From JAAZPT01 sp964544955 (GTDB lineage Bacteria; Bacillota; Clostridia; Christensenellales; Aristaeellaceae), in assembly GCA_964544955.1 (NCBI GenBank), contig CAZJEB010000008.1, positions 1 to 64,000 of the forward strand: 64,000 nt of DNA, in the 5' to 3' direction. Position 1 is the first letter of the stretch. The number at the start of each line of letters is the position of its first letter. Of the stretch, positions 49,805 through 58,350 are shown piece after piece. The position numbers and the translations under genes are program-made. Below the pieces are notes generated by a model, which saw nothing but the letters and a program-made list of their open reading frames with translations, searched no databases and was not told the origin of the DNA.

Positions 49805-49828
49805 GTTTGTTTCAAAACAAACTATAAT
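49805..49828 (+). promoter_or_regulatory. Palindrome abutting the -10 of the aquaporin gene
   Basis: GTTTGTTT-CA-AAACAAAC (18 bp, two-base centre) is followed directly by TATAAT. This puts an inverted repeat in the -35/-10 spacer, a usual site for a repressor or MerR-type activator. No good -35 hexamer is found. Confidence 0.5.
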
Positions 49829-49862
49829 TGGCAAATTTACATTTGCTTTTAGGAGGATTTTT

Positions 49863-50528
49863 ATGGAATCTATCAAAAAATATTTAGCCGAGTTTATTGG
49901 CACAGGCGTATTAGTGCTTTTTGCTTGCGGTACAGCTGCTGTAGTTGGCACATCCGCAGCTATGGGCACAGGTTATTTGCTAACTGCATTAGCTTTTGGC
50001 CTTGTAATTGTGGCAATGGCTTACTCCATTGGTAACATTTCAGGTTGCCATATAAACCCAGCAGTATCTATCGCTATGCTTGTTAATGGACGTATGAGCG
50101 TTAAAGACTTTATTGGCTATGTAGTAGCACAGTTTGCTGGCGCTATTGCTGGCGCAGCAGTTTTAATGCTAATTGTTGGTGTGGATAGTGGTTTGGGTGC
50201 AAATGGCCTTTACAACGATACAATTAAACTATCATTGCTTATTGAAGCAATCTTAACATTTGTATTTGTATTGGCTGTATTAGGCGTTACATCAAAGCCA
50301 GAATATAGTTCTGTAGCTGGTTTAGTAATTGGCTTATCTCTAACACTTGTACACATACTTGGTATTGCATTTACAGGCACATCAGTAAACCCTGCACGTA
50401 GCTTTGGCCCTGCATTGTTCGTTGGTGGCGCAGCATTATCAAACGTATGGGTATTTATAGTAGGCCCACTAGTCGGTGGTGTAGCTGCTGCATTGGTATA
50501 CAAATTCCTAAGCAGTAAAAAAGCATAA
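49863..50528 (+). CDS. Aquaporin (MIP family)
   Basis: I choose the ATG at 49863 (product starting MESIKKYLAEFIGTGVLVLF, 221 residues), which follows AGGAGG. An upstream in-frame start at 49767 would add 32 residues of promoter-region translation. Six TM helices; both NPA boxes are complete (HINPAVS and SVNPARS). The AqpZ-like phrases AEFIGTGVLVLFACGTAA and ISGCHINPAV, and short loops, favour a water channel over a glycerol facilitator, but this is not certain. No glpK or glpF partner is near. Confidence 0.9.
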   Translation: MESIKKYLAEFIGTGVLVLFACGTAAVVGTSAAMGTGYLLTALAFGLVIVAMAYSIGNISGCHINPAVSIAMLVNGRMSVKDFIGYVVAQFAGAIAGAAVLMLIVGVDSGLGANGLYNDTIKLSLLIEAILTFVFVLAVLGVTSKPEYSSVAGLVIGLSLTLVHILGIAFTGTSVNPARSFGPALFVGGAALSNVWVFIVGPLVGGVAAALVYKFLSSKKA

Positions 50529-50543
50529 TTTAAAACAAACAAT

Positions 50544-50577
50544 AAAAAATAGAGTATATACATACTCTATTTTTTTA
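50544..50577. terminator. Bidirectional terminator between aquaporin and cupin genes
   Basis: A 14-bp stem (six A/T pairs plus TAGAGTAT/ATACTCTA) with an ATAC loop and T runs on both strands. Confidence 0.83.
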
Positions 50578-50588
50578 TTTAATTATTT

Positions 50589-50936
50589 TTAAACAAAAAG
50601 AATTAATGCCATGTAAACCAAATCCTCATTGCCTGTGTTTATTACAGCATGGTTTTCACCAGGGTTTACTATATTAACATCCCCTGCTTTTACTATGGTT
50701 TCTACTCCATCACATTCCACTGTGCCTTCCCCGCTTAAAAAATAGCATACTTCCATTTCCCCTACATGGGTATGGTTTCCAACAGAGTGGCCTGGGGCTA
50801 ATGTGCACTTAGCATATAATCTGCCTTTATCAAAAAATTCTTCAATATTAAGCACATGTTCGTTTATGAAAACACCTTCCCCGCCCTTTGCTTTCTCCAT
50901 TTTTGTTATGGATAAATCCTCTTTTCTTTTTATCAT
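50589..50936 (-). CDS. Small cupin-domain protein
   Basis: 115 residues, one cupin barrel. Motif 1 is G-x4-NHTHVGEMEVCYFLSG (two His and the Glu that bind a metal) and motif 2 is GDVNIVNPGENHAVIN (third His). Such small cupins bind metal and may act as isomerases, dioxygenases or sensors; substrate unknown. It stands alone, convergent with the aquaporin gene. Confidence 0.88.
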   Translation of the reverse strand: MIKRKEDLSITKMEKAKGGEGVFINEHVLNIEEFFDKGRLYAKCTLAPGHSVGNHTHVGEMEVCYFLSGEGTVECDGVETIVKAGDVNIVNPGENHAVINTGNEDLVYMALILFV

Positions 50937-50999
50937 AATATTACCTCATTACTTTTTATTTTATATTATCCTACAATAAATTATATTTATTATCAACAT

Positions 51000-51971
51000 T
51001 TATATTCCATACAACAACTTAAATATAGCCATAAAAATTGGGTAGGTTACCATACACATCATTGTAGTAAATATAATGCTGTTGGCAGATAAACGCCTAT
51101 TGCCTCCCATGGCGCAACTCATTGAAAAACTACTTATTGCCGCAGGCCCGCCAAGGCAAACAACAATAATTATTACATCCATAAAGCTAAAACCTAAAAA
51201 GTAAGCCAAAGACCCAAACACTATTGGCATAAGCACATTTTTATATATTGATGATACAACCGTAAGTTTAAGCTCACTTTTAAAACCATCAAAGGTAAAA
51301 AAGCCTCCAATAGATATTAGCGCAACAGGTGATGCCGATTGTGATAGCATTGTTAATGTGCTTTGAGCAAATTTAGGAAGTTTTATTTTTAATAATGAAA
51401 ACAAAAAGCCTAGTAATATTCCAATTATCAAGGGGTTTTTTGCTATTTTAATAAGTTGCTTTTTTAAAATAGATGCACTAAATTTATCACCCCTATTTTC
51501 TAAGGCAAAAACAGCTAAAACATTAAAGGTTGGTATTGTTGCAATGGTTGCCAATGCCATATTCATAACAGCCACATCACCAAACATGCTAAGCAATATA
51601 GGGTAACCAAGTAATGCAAAGTTGCTTCTAAAACAACCTTGTATAAAGCTTCCTACAGTATTTTCATTATTTTTATTATCCTTATAGCTTACAAATGGTT
51701 TTGCATATATATAGGAAAGAAAAAACGCTGCAATTGTACCTAAAAACAAAAGCAAAACAAGCTTAATTTGGCCAGAACTTAAACCTGCGCTTATATCCGT
51801 TTTGTATATTTTTTCAAAAAGCATAGCAGGTAACAATAATTTAAACACTATTGCCATTGCTTTATCAACAAAAACATCGTCTATTTTTCCATTTAGTCTT
51901 AACAAATACCCTAGTAATACCAGTATAAATACTGGTGCAATAGGCGTTAATACAAAAATAAAAGTATCCAT
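51000..51971 (-). CDS. AEC-family (auxin efflux carrier type) transporter
   Basis: The ATG at 51971 (product starting MDTFIFVLTPIAPVFILVLLGYLLR, 323 residues) has AAGGA 8 bases upstream; a reading from 52010 would add 13 residues without a site. Ten TM helices in two halves. The family phrase GYLLRLNGKIDD and a C-terminal repeat half with CLGGPAAISSFSMSCAMGGN (the NTSA-like crossover) are seen. AEC proteins carry malate, malonate or other anions in bacteria. No clue about the substrate from neighbours; it is divergent from sbcD. Confidence 0.88.
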   Translation of the reverse strand: MDTFIFVLTPIAPVFILVLLGYLLRLNGKIDDVFVDKAMAIVFKLLLPAMLFEKIYKTDISAGLSSGQIKLVLLLFLGTIAAFFLSYIYAKPFVSYKDNKNNENTVGSFIQGCFRSNFALLGYPILLSMFGDVAVMNMALATIATIPTFNVLAVFALENRGDKFSASILKKQLIKIAKNPLIIGILLGFLFSLLKIKLPKFAQSTLTMLSQSASPVALISIGGFFTFDGFKSELKLTVVSSIYKNVLMPIVFGSLAYFLGFSFMDVIIIVVCLGGPAAISSFSMSCAMGGNRRLSANSIIFTTMMCMVTYPIFMAIFKLLYGI

Positions 51972-52093
51972 ATTCCCCATCCTTATACAATATTTATATA
52001 ATAATAACATATTTGTACTAAGTTTTATACAATACCTTTGCTTTAAAAATGTTCAGGGGGTATAATTATCATATAAATATAAAGGAGAATAAC

Positions 52094-53233
52094 ATGAAAT
52101 TTATACATTTATCCGACCTTCATATTGGTAAAAGTTTAAATGGATTTTCACTTTTAGAGGATCAAAAATACATACTAGAGAAGATATATAAAATAATTGT
52201 TGATGAGGGCGTAGAGGGCGTATTTATAGCAGGTGATGTTTATGATAAAAGCATTCCATCCGCTGAGGCTGTACACTTACTTGATGATTTTTTGGTAAAA
52301 CTGTGCGATAAAAACCGTTATGTTTTTATAATATCGGGCAACCACGACTCCATAGAGCGTCTTTCCTTTGCTTCCAAGCTTTTAAGGGATAATAGGCTAT
52401 ATATTTCAGAAGTGTACGATAAAAACATTGAGCCAATAAAAATAAAAGACGGCAATAATACTATAAGTGTGTTTTTACTGCCCTTTATAAAGCCAATAAA
52501 CGTGCGCAATGTATGGGATATTGACGATATAAAAATGAGCTATGATGATGCTTTAAAATACGCAATTTCAAAACTACAAATAAATAAAAATGATATAAAT
52601 GTAATATTATCCCACCAGTTTGTGACAGGTGCTAAAACTAGCGATAGCGAGGAAGCAACCGTGGGCGGCCTTGATAATGTAGAAGCTACCGCATACGATC
52701 CCTTTGATTACGTTGCATTGGGCCATATACACACAAAACAACATATAAGCCGTGAAACTTTATGCTATTGTGGCACCCCTTTAAAATACTCTTTTTCAGA
52801 AGTAAACATTGAAAAATCCGCAGTAATTGTTGATATTAAAGCAAAAAATGATATACATCTAAAATCCATTCCACTAACACCAATAAGGGATATGCGTGTG
52901 TTAAAAGGTAAATATAACGATATAACAAGTAGGGATTATTATATAGATACTAATACAGAGGATTATGTTAAGGCTGTTTTAACCGATGATATTGAAGTAC
53001 CCGAGGCAATAAACAGGCTAAGGCAAATTTACCCTAACATTATGGCATTGGAATATAAAAATAAACGTAGCGCTATAATACAGGATATTGATGCCCATGA
53101 TGTAGACACTCAAATAAGCCCCTTTGATTTTTATAGTCAACTACACGAAGCACAAAATAACACCCCTATGACTTTGGAACAAAGGGAATATATTAATAAT
53201 TTAATTCAAAGTATTTGGGAGGGCGAAGTATGA
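52094..53233 (+). CDS. sbcD: SbcD, nuclease subunit of the SbcCD complex
   Basis: 379 residues starting MKFIHLSDLHIGKS after AAAGGAGA. The earlier in-frame start at 52049 would add 15 unrelated residues. Metallophosphoesterase motifs: DLHIG, FIAGDVYDKS, ISGNHDS, LSHQFV and ALGHIHTKQ. With SbcC (Rad50-like) it cuts hairpin DNA and processes broken ends, as Mre11 does. The sbcC ATG overlaps its stop by 4 bp (ATGA). Confidence 0.95.
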   Translation: MKFIHLSDLHIGKSLNGFSLLEDQKYILEKIYKIIVDEGVEGVFIAGDVYDKSIPSAEAVHLLDDFLVKLCDKNRYVFIISGNHDSIERLSFASKLLRDNRLYISEVYDKNIEPIKIKDGNNTISVFLLPFIKPINVRNVWDIDDIKMSYDDALKYAISKLQINKNDINVILSHQFVTGAKTSDSEEATVGGLDNVEATAYDPFDYVALGHIHTKQHISRETLCYCGTPLKYSFSEVNIEKSAVIVDIKAKNDIHLKSIPLTPIRDMRVLKGKYNDITSRDYYIDTNTEDYVKAVLTDDIEVPEAINRLRQIYPNIMALEYKNKRSAIIQDIDAHDVDTQISPFDFYSQLHEAQNNTPMTLEQREYINNLIQSIWEGEV

Positions 53234-56001
53234 GACCATTACAATTAACAATGCAAGCCTTTGGCCCATATATAAATAAAACAACAATAGATTTTGAAGC
53301 CTTTGGCACTGGCTCTGTTTATTTAATTACTGGAGACACTGGCTCTGGCAAAACAATGATATTTGACTCAATAGTGTTTGCTTTGTATGGCACAGCAAGT
53401 GGCGAAGGGCGAAGTATAGACTTGTTAAGAAGCCGTTCGGCAAGCCCCGATGAGCCAACTTATGTTGAACTTTTATTTGAATACCATAGCAAAAAGTATT
53501 TAGTAAGACGCAACCCTGAATATTTTAGAAAAAGTAAACGCGGTGATGGCGAAACAAAAGAAAAAGCTACTGCAGAGTTACACTTTTTTGATGGGAGGCC
53601 TTCAATATCTGGTTTAAGCGAAGTAAATAGCCAATTGGAAAATATAATCGGCATAAATAAGGATCAATTTACTCAAATAGCAATGATTGCTCAAGGGGAC
53701 TTTTTAAAGATATTAAGGTCTGACACTAAGGAAAGAATAGAGATATTTAGTAGAATATTTAATACTAAAAATTATAGGGCATTACAAGAAAAACTAAAAA
53801 ATGATTATGCTGAATATGATGCAGAAGTTAAAAAATTAAGGGATAAAATTTTACAGGATTGTGAAAATATATACCCGCCCCAATCAGAGCCTTTACAAAC
53901 AAAATATAATAAATGGCTTAACCTTAAAAACGTTGATGATATAAGTGAAATTGTTGAGCTTATTGATATTGCAGTGAAGGAATATACCGAGTCATTAAAA
54001 AACAACGAGGATATTAACAAAATTAAAGATAAAGAATTGCAAAACCTTAATGAAAAAATAGGAAAACTTGAAAACCTTTTAACATTAAAAAACGACCTTG
54101 TTAAGCTAAAAGAAGAATATGCTAAAAATACAGAAGCAAATTTAATACTTCAAAAAAGCTATGAAGCTAAAAAACAATTAATACCTGAAAATGATATAAA
54201 AAAACAGCAAATTGAAAAAATACAAAACCTTTACCCACAGTATGATGAATTTGAGCAAAGTAAACAAAAATATTCAGAAAATAGCAAAGCCTTAATAGAT
54301 ACCGATTCAGCTTTAGCTAAAGAAAAGGCAAATGTAGAAAAGCTTGAAAATGAAATTAAAGGCTTTAATGATGAACTTATAAAATTGAAAGATGTTGATG
54401 TTGAACTAGTGAAAATTCAGCATAGTATGGATCAAATAAACAAAAAGAATGAAGAATATATAGAATTAAATAAAAAATATCAAAGTTATAGGGCTTTAAG
54501 GGAAGAACTAAAATATGCAACAGAAAAAGCCGAAAAAGCCATTTCAACCTACCAATTAAAAAGTGAAGAGTATAGTACTAAAAATTCTGAGTTTTTAAAA
54601 AATCAAGCTGGAATACTAGCGCAAAGTTTAGCGCCTGGTAAAAACTGCCCTGTATGTGGATCCACTGAGCACCCAAGCCCTGCAAAATTAACTGGTGTAA
54701 CTTTAAGCAAGGATGAGCTAGATAAGCTAAAAAAACAAAGCCTTGATGCTGAAAAGCTTGCAAATGAGGCTAGCCAAAAATCTAAGGAATTAAGTGGAAG
54801 TGCTAAAATATATAGTGATACACTAATGCCACAAATACAAAACATATTTGGTAGTACAGCAAACTTTAAAGTTGATAGCTTTAAAATTAAAATAGAAGAA
54901 AATGAAAAAGAATTAAGCAACTTGAATATTAAAGCTAATTATTATAAGGGTAAAATTAATAATAAAAAAGATATAGAGCTAGAATTGCCTAAAAAACAGG
55001 ACGCCCTAAAGAATAGCCAAAATAATATTACAAAGTTAATACAACAAAAAACAACCTTAGATACTAACATTGCAAATATAATTGCCAATTTAAGCAAATT
55101 GAACAGCCTACTACCTTACCCTGATAAGCTACAAGCTAACAAGGTTGTTGATAGCCTAAAGTTTGAAACCCTTAATTTTGAAAAGGATTTAGACACCTTA
55201 AAAAACAAGTGTGATGAGCAAACTAAATATTTAAGTGAGCAAAAAGGCAAAATTGATAGTTTAGAAAAACAAACAAGCAATGTACAATTAGAAGATATAA
55301 ATACATTAAAATACGATAGAGAACAAATTAGGGGTGGAATTTTAAAACTTAATGAAACTATTAGCAACCAAAAACTAATAATAAAAAACAATACCACCAT
55401 TAAAGAAAGAATTGTAAAAGATCATTCTAGTTACAGCAAAGTTTATAAAAAGTATTTGTATATAAACGACTTAAATAATACTGCAAACGGTAAAGTTGCA
55501 GGTAAAAGAAAGATTATGCTAGAAGCTTATGTACAAATGAGCTATTTTGATAGAATAATAGCTAAAGCTAACATTAGATTATTAGAAATGAGCAATATGC
55601 AATACGAACTTATGCGCAGAGATGACGATGGCTCTAGAGTATCTCAAGTAGGCTTAGACCTTGATGTTATAGACCATTATAACAATAGCGTAAGGAGTGT
55701 AAACTCTTTATCTGGTGGCGAATCTTTTAAGGCATCCCTATCCCTCGCGTTGGGCTTATCCGACGTAATACAGCAATCATCTGGCGGTATTAAGTTGGAT
55801 ACTATGTTTGTTGATGAGGGTTTTGGTACATTAGATGATAACTCACTAAACCAAGCTATAAAAACATTAGTTGGCCTAACCCAAGGCAACAGAACAATAG
55901 GCATAATATCCCATGTAAACGAACTTAAGGAGCGCTTCGATAAAAAAATAAACGTAATAAAGGATAGGCAAAGCGGCAGCCGTGTTGAGTTGATACTGTA
56001 A
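53230..56001 (+). CDS. sbcC: SbcC, SMC-like ATPase subunit of the SbcCD complex
   Basis: 923 residues from the ATG at 53230, which follows GGGAGG and overlaps the sbcD stop. Walker A GDTGSGKT sits near the start, long coiled coils run from about 180 to 480 and 540 to 770 around the zinc hook CPVC (in GKNCPVCGSTEHPSP), the signature is SLSGGESFKASLSLALGL and Walker B is MFVDEGFGTLD. The architecture is complete. Codon use becomes more A-rich in the coiled coils, as expected for Lys/Glu/Asn-rich sequence. Confidence 0.95.
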   Translation: MRPLQLTMQAFGPYINKTTIDFEAFGTGSVYLITGDTGSGKTMIFDSIVFALYGTASGEGRSIDLLRSRSASPDEPTYVELLFEYHSKKYLVRRNPEYFRKSKRGDGETKEKATAELHFFDGRPSISGLSEVNSQLENIIGINKDQFTQIAMIAQGDFLKILRSDTKERIEIFSRIFNTKNYRALQEKLKNDYAEYDAEVKKLRDKILQDCENIYPPQSEPLQTKYNKWLNLKNVDDISEIVELIDIAVKEYTESLKNNEDINKIKDKELQNLNEKIGKLENLLTLKNDLVKLKEEYAKNTEANLILQKSYEAKKQLIPENDIKKQQIEKIQNLYPQYDEFEQSKQKYSENSKALIDTDSALAKEKANVEKLENEIKGFNDELIKLKDVDVELVKIQHSMDQINKKNEEYIELNKKYQSYRALREELKYATEKAEKAISTYQLKSEEYSTKNSEFLKNQAGILAQSLAPGKNCPVCGSTEHPSPAKLTGVTLSKDELDKLKKQSLDAEKLANEASQKSKELSGSAKIYSDTLMPQIQNIFGSTANFKVDSFKIKIEENEKELSNLNIKANYYKGKINNKKDIELELPKKQDALKNSQNNITKLIQQKTTLDTNIANIIANLSKLNSLLPYPDKLQANKVVDSLKFETLNFEKDLDTLKNKCDEQTKYLSEQKGKIDSLEKQTSNVQLEDINTLKYDREQIRGGILKLNETISNQKLIIKNNTTIKERIVKDHSSYSKVYKKYLYINDLNNTANGKVAGKRKIMLEAYVQMSYFDRIIAKANIRLLEMSNMQYELMRRDDDGSRVSQVGLDLDVIDHYNNSVRSVNSLSGGESFKASLSLALGLSDVIQQSSGGIKLDTMFVDEGFGTLDDNSLNQAIKTLVGLTQGNRTIGIISHVNELKERFDKKINVIKDRQSGSRVELIL

Positions 56002-56069
56002 GTATTAATATTTACAATATTTATGCACTATGTTATTATTATATCAATATTGTTTTTAGGTGGTATGAT

Positions 56070-56800
56070 ATGTTAAAGTGTACAACATGTGGCTCTGGTT
56101 CACTACATAAAACAGATGAAGGTTTGTATAAATGTGGTTACTGCGTTAGCCTTGTGACCATACAAAATAATCAATATCACGATAACAATAGCTCAGTAAA
56201 GAGTATGCTTGATGAAGGTATTATGTACTTATGCGATCAAAAATTCGATGCGGCGAACATAATGTTTGATAGGGTTTTAGAAATTGACCCCAAAAATGTG
56301 GAAGCCTATATAGATAAATCCATGGCTAAAGATAATATACGTTTAAAAAACGATTTTTTTAGAAGTGATTATTACAATAAAAATCCCGATGAAAAAACTT
56401 ATTATTAGCCATAGAACATGCTCAAGGCGATATTAAAGATAAGCTTTTAACCGTAAGGGAAAATAGATTAAAAAATAAAATAAAAGCAGATTTAGCTAAA
56501 GAAATTGCGGATAAAGAGGCTAAAGAACAAAGATTAGCATACGATATATATTCAAAATTTAGCAAAGCCAGTTTGGAAATAAACAATTATAAATTAAATA
56601 TAGGTTATAAAAAGGGTTCAATAAGCTCTGTATTAAAAGCAATAAGTGACCTTAAAAGTTTGAACGGATACAAAAACTCCTATGCCTTAATTGCTTTGGC
56701 TTATATAAAAATTTTATTTTTCACGTTATTTAAAGCTGCAATATATTTCTTTATTTTTTTAGTTATCACTTCCCTGTTATATTCCTTTAATATTCTTTAG
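56070..56800 (+). pseudogene. Zinc-ribbon/TPR membrane protein interrupted by a frameshift
   Basis: The first part (56070-56408, 112 codons) has a zinc ribbon (C4-x2-C7 and C22-x2-C25) and a TPR-like pair of helices (EGIMYLCDQKFDAANIMFDRVLEIDPKNVEAYIDKSMAK). It then stops. The -1 frame is open from about 56393 to 56800 and continues as a charged helical region (IEHAQGDIKDKLLTVREN...) and one TM helix near the C-terminus. A6 at 56392-56397 is the natural slip site: one more A would join both parts (D-E-K-N-L-L-A-I). It could be a real frameshift, a sequencing error, or programmed slippage. Function unknown; relatives are small stress or division proteins. AGGTGG lies before the ATG. Confidence 0.6.
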
Positions 56801-56823
56801 TAATATAAATTAAATATATTTTC

Positions 56824-56852
56824 TTGACACTTTATTTTAAGTAATGTATAAT
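56824..56852 (+). promoter_or_regulatory. Consensus promoter of the tRNA-Ser pair
   Basis: Perfect TTGACA, a 17-base spacer and perfect TATAAT, the best match in the window, as expected for stable RNA. The first tRNA starts 24 bases after the -10. Confidence 0.9.
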
Positions 56853-56875
56853 AATCATTGTCGCTTTAGACAGTT

Positions 56876-56964
56876 GGAGAGATGGCCGAGAGGTTGAAGG
56901 CGCTGGTCTTGAAAACCAGTGATACCGCAAGGTACCGGGGGTTCGAATCCCTCTCTCTCCGCCA
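56876..56964 (+). tRNA. tRNA-Ser (anticodon UGA)
   Basis: An 89-base cloverleaf with encoded CCA. Acceptor stem GGAGAGA/TCTCTCC, D loop GGCCGAGAGGTTGAAGGC, anticodon stem CTGGT/ACCAG with loop CTTGAAA (anticodon TGA), a long variable arm (class II) and GGGGGTTCGAATCCCTC as the T arm. Discriminator base G, as for serine. Reads UCA and UCN codons. Confidence 0.97.
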
Positions 56965-56978
56965 ATATACCGACCTTT

Positions 56979-57069
56979 GGAGAAGTACCCAAGTGGCCGA
57001 AGGGGCTCCCCTGCTAAGGGAGTAGTACGGGTAACCGTAGCCCGGGTTCAAATCCCGGCTTCTCCGCCA
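56979..57069 (+). tRNA. tRNA-Ser (anticodon GCU)
   Basis: A 91-base class II tRNA with encoded CCA. Acceptor GGAGAAG/CTTCTCC, anticodon stem CTCCC/GGGAG with loop CTGCTAA (anticodon GCT), long variable arm and T arm CCGGGTTCAAATCCCGG. Reads AGC/AGU. It lies 14 bases after the first tRNA-Ser and is co-transcribed with it. Confidence 0.97.
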
Positions 57070-57070
57070 T

Positions 57071-57105
57071 AAAGCCTGCAGTCTTACGATTGCGGGCTTT
57101 TTCTT
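57071..57105 (+). terminator. Terminator of the tRNA-Ser pair
   Basis: A 10-bp stem (AAAGCCTGCA with TGCGGGCTTT, one G-U pair), a 10-base loop and T tract, directly after the second tRNA. Confidence 0.87.
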
Positions 57106-57183
57106 TATTTGAAATTATTGAACAGAATGGGGCAGAATTTTGAAAAATCTAATTATGTTTCACCCCTGGTTTCACTATTTTTA

Positions 57184-57212
57184 TTAGATAATGCTAATTA
57201 ATATGGTATAAT
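57184..57212 (+). promoter_or_regulatory. Possible promoter of the araC-type gene
   Basis: TTAGAT, a 17-base spacer and perfect TATAAT. The -35 is weak. The transcript would have a leader of about 50 bases. The rest of the 200-bp gap after the tRNA terminator shows nothing. Confidence 0.45.
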
Positions 57213-57267
57213 AAATAAAATTAACTTTAATTTTAATATATTAAAGCCGATAAAAAAGGGTGATAGT

Positions 57268-58140
57268 ATGAGTTCTTTACAAAGTAGATTATCAACTTTA
57301 AACTTTTATTTTTTATATGTAGATAGGTATGATTTTCCATCTACTTGGTTTTTCCCTGCTGCTACAGTACCTTATACTATGCTAAGGTATGTAATTAAAG
57401 GTGCTGCTTTTTTTGAAATAGATGGGCAAAGCTATTATGTAAAGGAAAACGATATTATTTTTGTACCTGAAAAATCAACATTAAAATGCCAAGCTATGAG
57501 CGATTTTAGCTTTATTAGCGTTCGCATATCCACAATATCTCACGATAAAAGCGAAAATATATTTAAAGATTACCTTGGTGTAAGTATAATAAATAATGAT
57601 AATGGCACCCATGTTAAAGAATATTTCTATAATATATTAAAATATGCTACATCTAACGATAAATCAAGAAAACTAAGGATTAGAGCCATGCTATATTTAA
57701 TTGTAGCATGGTTAGTAGAACAAGATACAACAAGTGTTGTAAATGATGATTTCCATATAGGCGAACAAGTTAGCGCAGCGGATTTTAGAACAGCAATACC
57801 AAAAAAAATAAGTTCTGAAAGTGACCCGCGAATATATGCAATTATGGAATACATACTTGCTAACCCTTTAAAAAACTTTACTTCAGATGAACTTTGTGGC
57901 GTTGCAAACATTAGCCAAAGTTCTATGCGTAAGCTGTTTAAAAAATACACAGGTAAATCCCCAGGGCAGTTCATTAACGAAGCAAAAATGATGGCGGTTG
58001 CTAGGCAACTAATAATAAGCGATAAAAGAATATCCGACATTGCCTTTGATTTAGGCTATGAGGATCAAAACTATTTTTCCCGTTCTTTTAAAAAAGTGTT
58101 TGGCGTTAGCCCAAGTGAATATAGACGACAAGAAACTTAA
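57268..58140 (+). CDS. AraC-family transcriptional regulator
   Basis: 290 residues. N-terminal cupin-like sensing domain (AAFFEIDGQSYYVKENDIIFVPEKSTLKC) and a C-terminal double helix-turn-helix (about 190-288; FTSDELCGVANISQSSMRKLFKKYTGKSPGQFINEAKM and ISDIAFDLGYEDQNYFSRSFKKVFGVSPSEYR). Regulators of this type next to sugar ABC importers usually activate them when sugar is bound. A terminator follows, and the importer operon has its own weak promoter, which fits an activator. Confidence 0.93.
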   Translation: MSSLQSRLSTLNFYFLYVDRYDFPSTWFFPAATVPYTMLRYVIKGAAFFEIDGQSYYVKENDIIFVPEKSTLKCQAMSDFSFISVRISTISHDKSENIFKDYLGVSIINNDNGTHVKEYFYNILKYATSNDKSRKLRIRAMLYLIVAWLVEQDTTSVVNDDFHIGEQVSAADFRTAIPKKISSESDPRIYAIMEYILANPLKNFTSDELCGVANISQSSMRKLFKKYTGKSPGQFINEAKMMAVARQLIISDKRISDIAFDLGYEDQNYFSRSFKKVFGVSPSEYRRQET

Positions 58141-58162
58141 ACTTGCATATGCAAGTTTTTTG
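58139..58162 (+). terminator. Terminator of the araC-type gene
   Basis: A perfect 20-bp palindrome AAACTTGCAT/ATGCAAGTTT that overlaps the stop codon by two bases and is followed by TTTTGTTG. Confidence 0.75.
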
Positions 58163-58179
58163 TTGTTAAAAATAGAAAA

Positions 58180-58238
58180 TTTGTTACCGAAAACTACCTT
58201 AATTATACAAATAAGCACTAATTTGTAATTTATTACCG
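58180..58238 (+). promoter_or_regulatory. Direct repeats upstream of the sugar importer operon
   Basis: TTTGTTACCG at 58180-58189 and TTTATTACCG at 58229-58238, 49 bp apart. They lie upstream of the predicted -10 and may be half-sites for the AraC-type regulator encoded next door. Suggestive only. The 210-bp gap has no other clear element but the -10. Confidence 0.4.
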
Positions 58239-58287
58239 TTTTATGCTAATTTTTGTTAGTATTTCTATATCATCACCATTTTATTTT

Positions 58288-58297
58288 ATGTTATAAA
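58288..58297 (+). promoter_or_regulatory. Extended -10 of the sugar importer operon
   Basis: TATGTTATAAA gives TGn-TATAAA, with no -35 hexamer at the right distance, as is common at activator-dependent promoters. The binding-protein ATG is about 54 bases downstream, preceded by TTGGAGG. Confidence 0.45.
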
Positions 58298-58350
58298 TTA
58301 ACCATAAGGTAACTTTAAGAACATTAAAAACATTTTTTGGAGGTATTAAC

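Noticed and set aside
49767..49862. Longer aquaporin start at 49767
   Set aside because: The added part would translate the -10 region and palindrome, while AGGAGG precedes the ATG at 49863.
56392..56398. Programmed -1 frameshift site (A AAA AAC)
   Set aside because: The heptamer is not in the zero-frame phase needed for simultaneous slippage, and no clear downstream pseudoknot is visible. Kept as a possible single-tRNA slip or indel.
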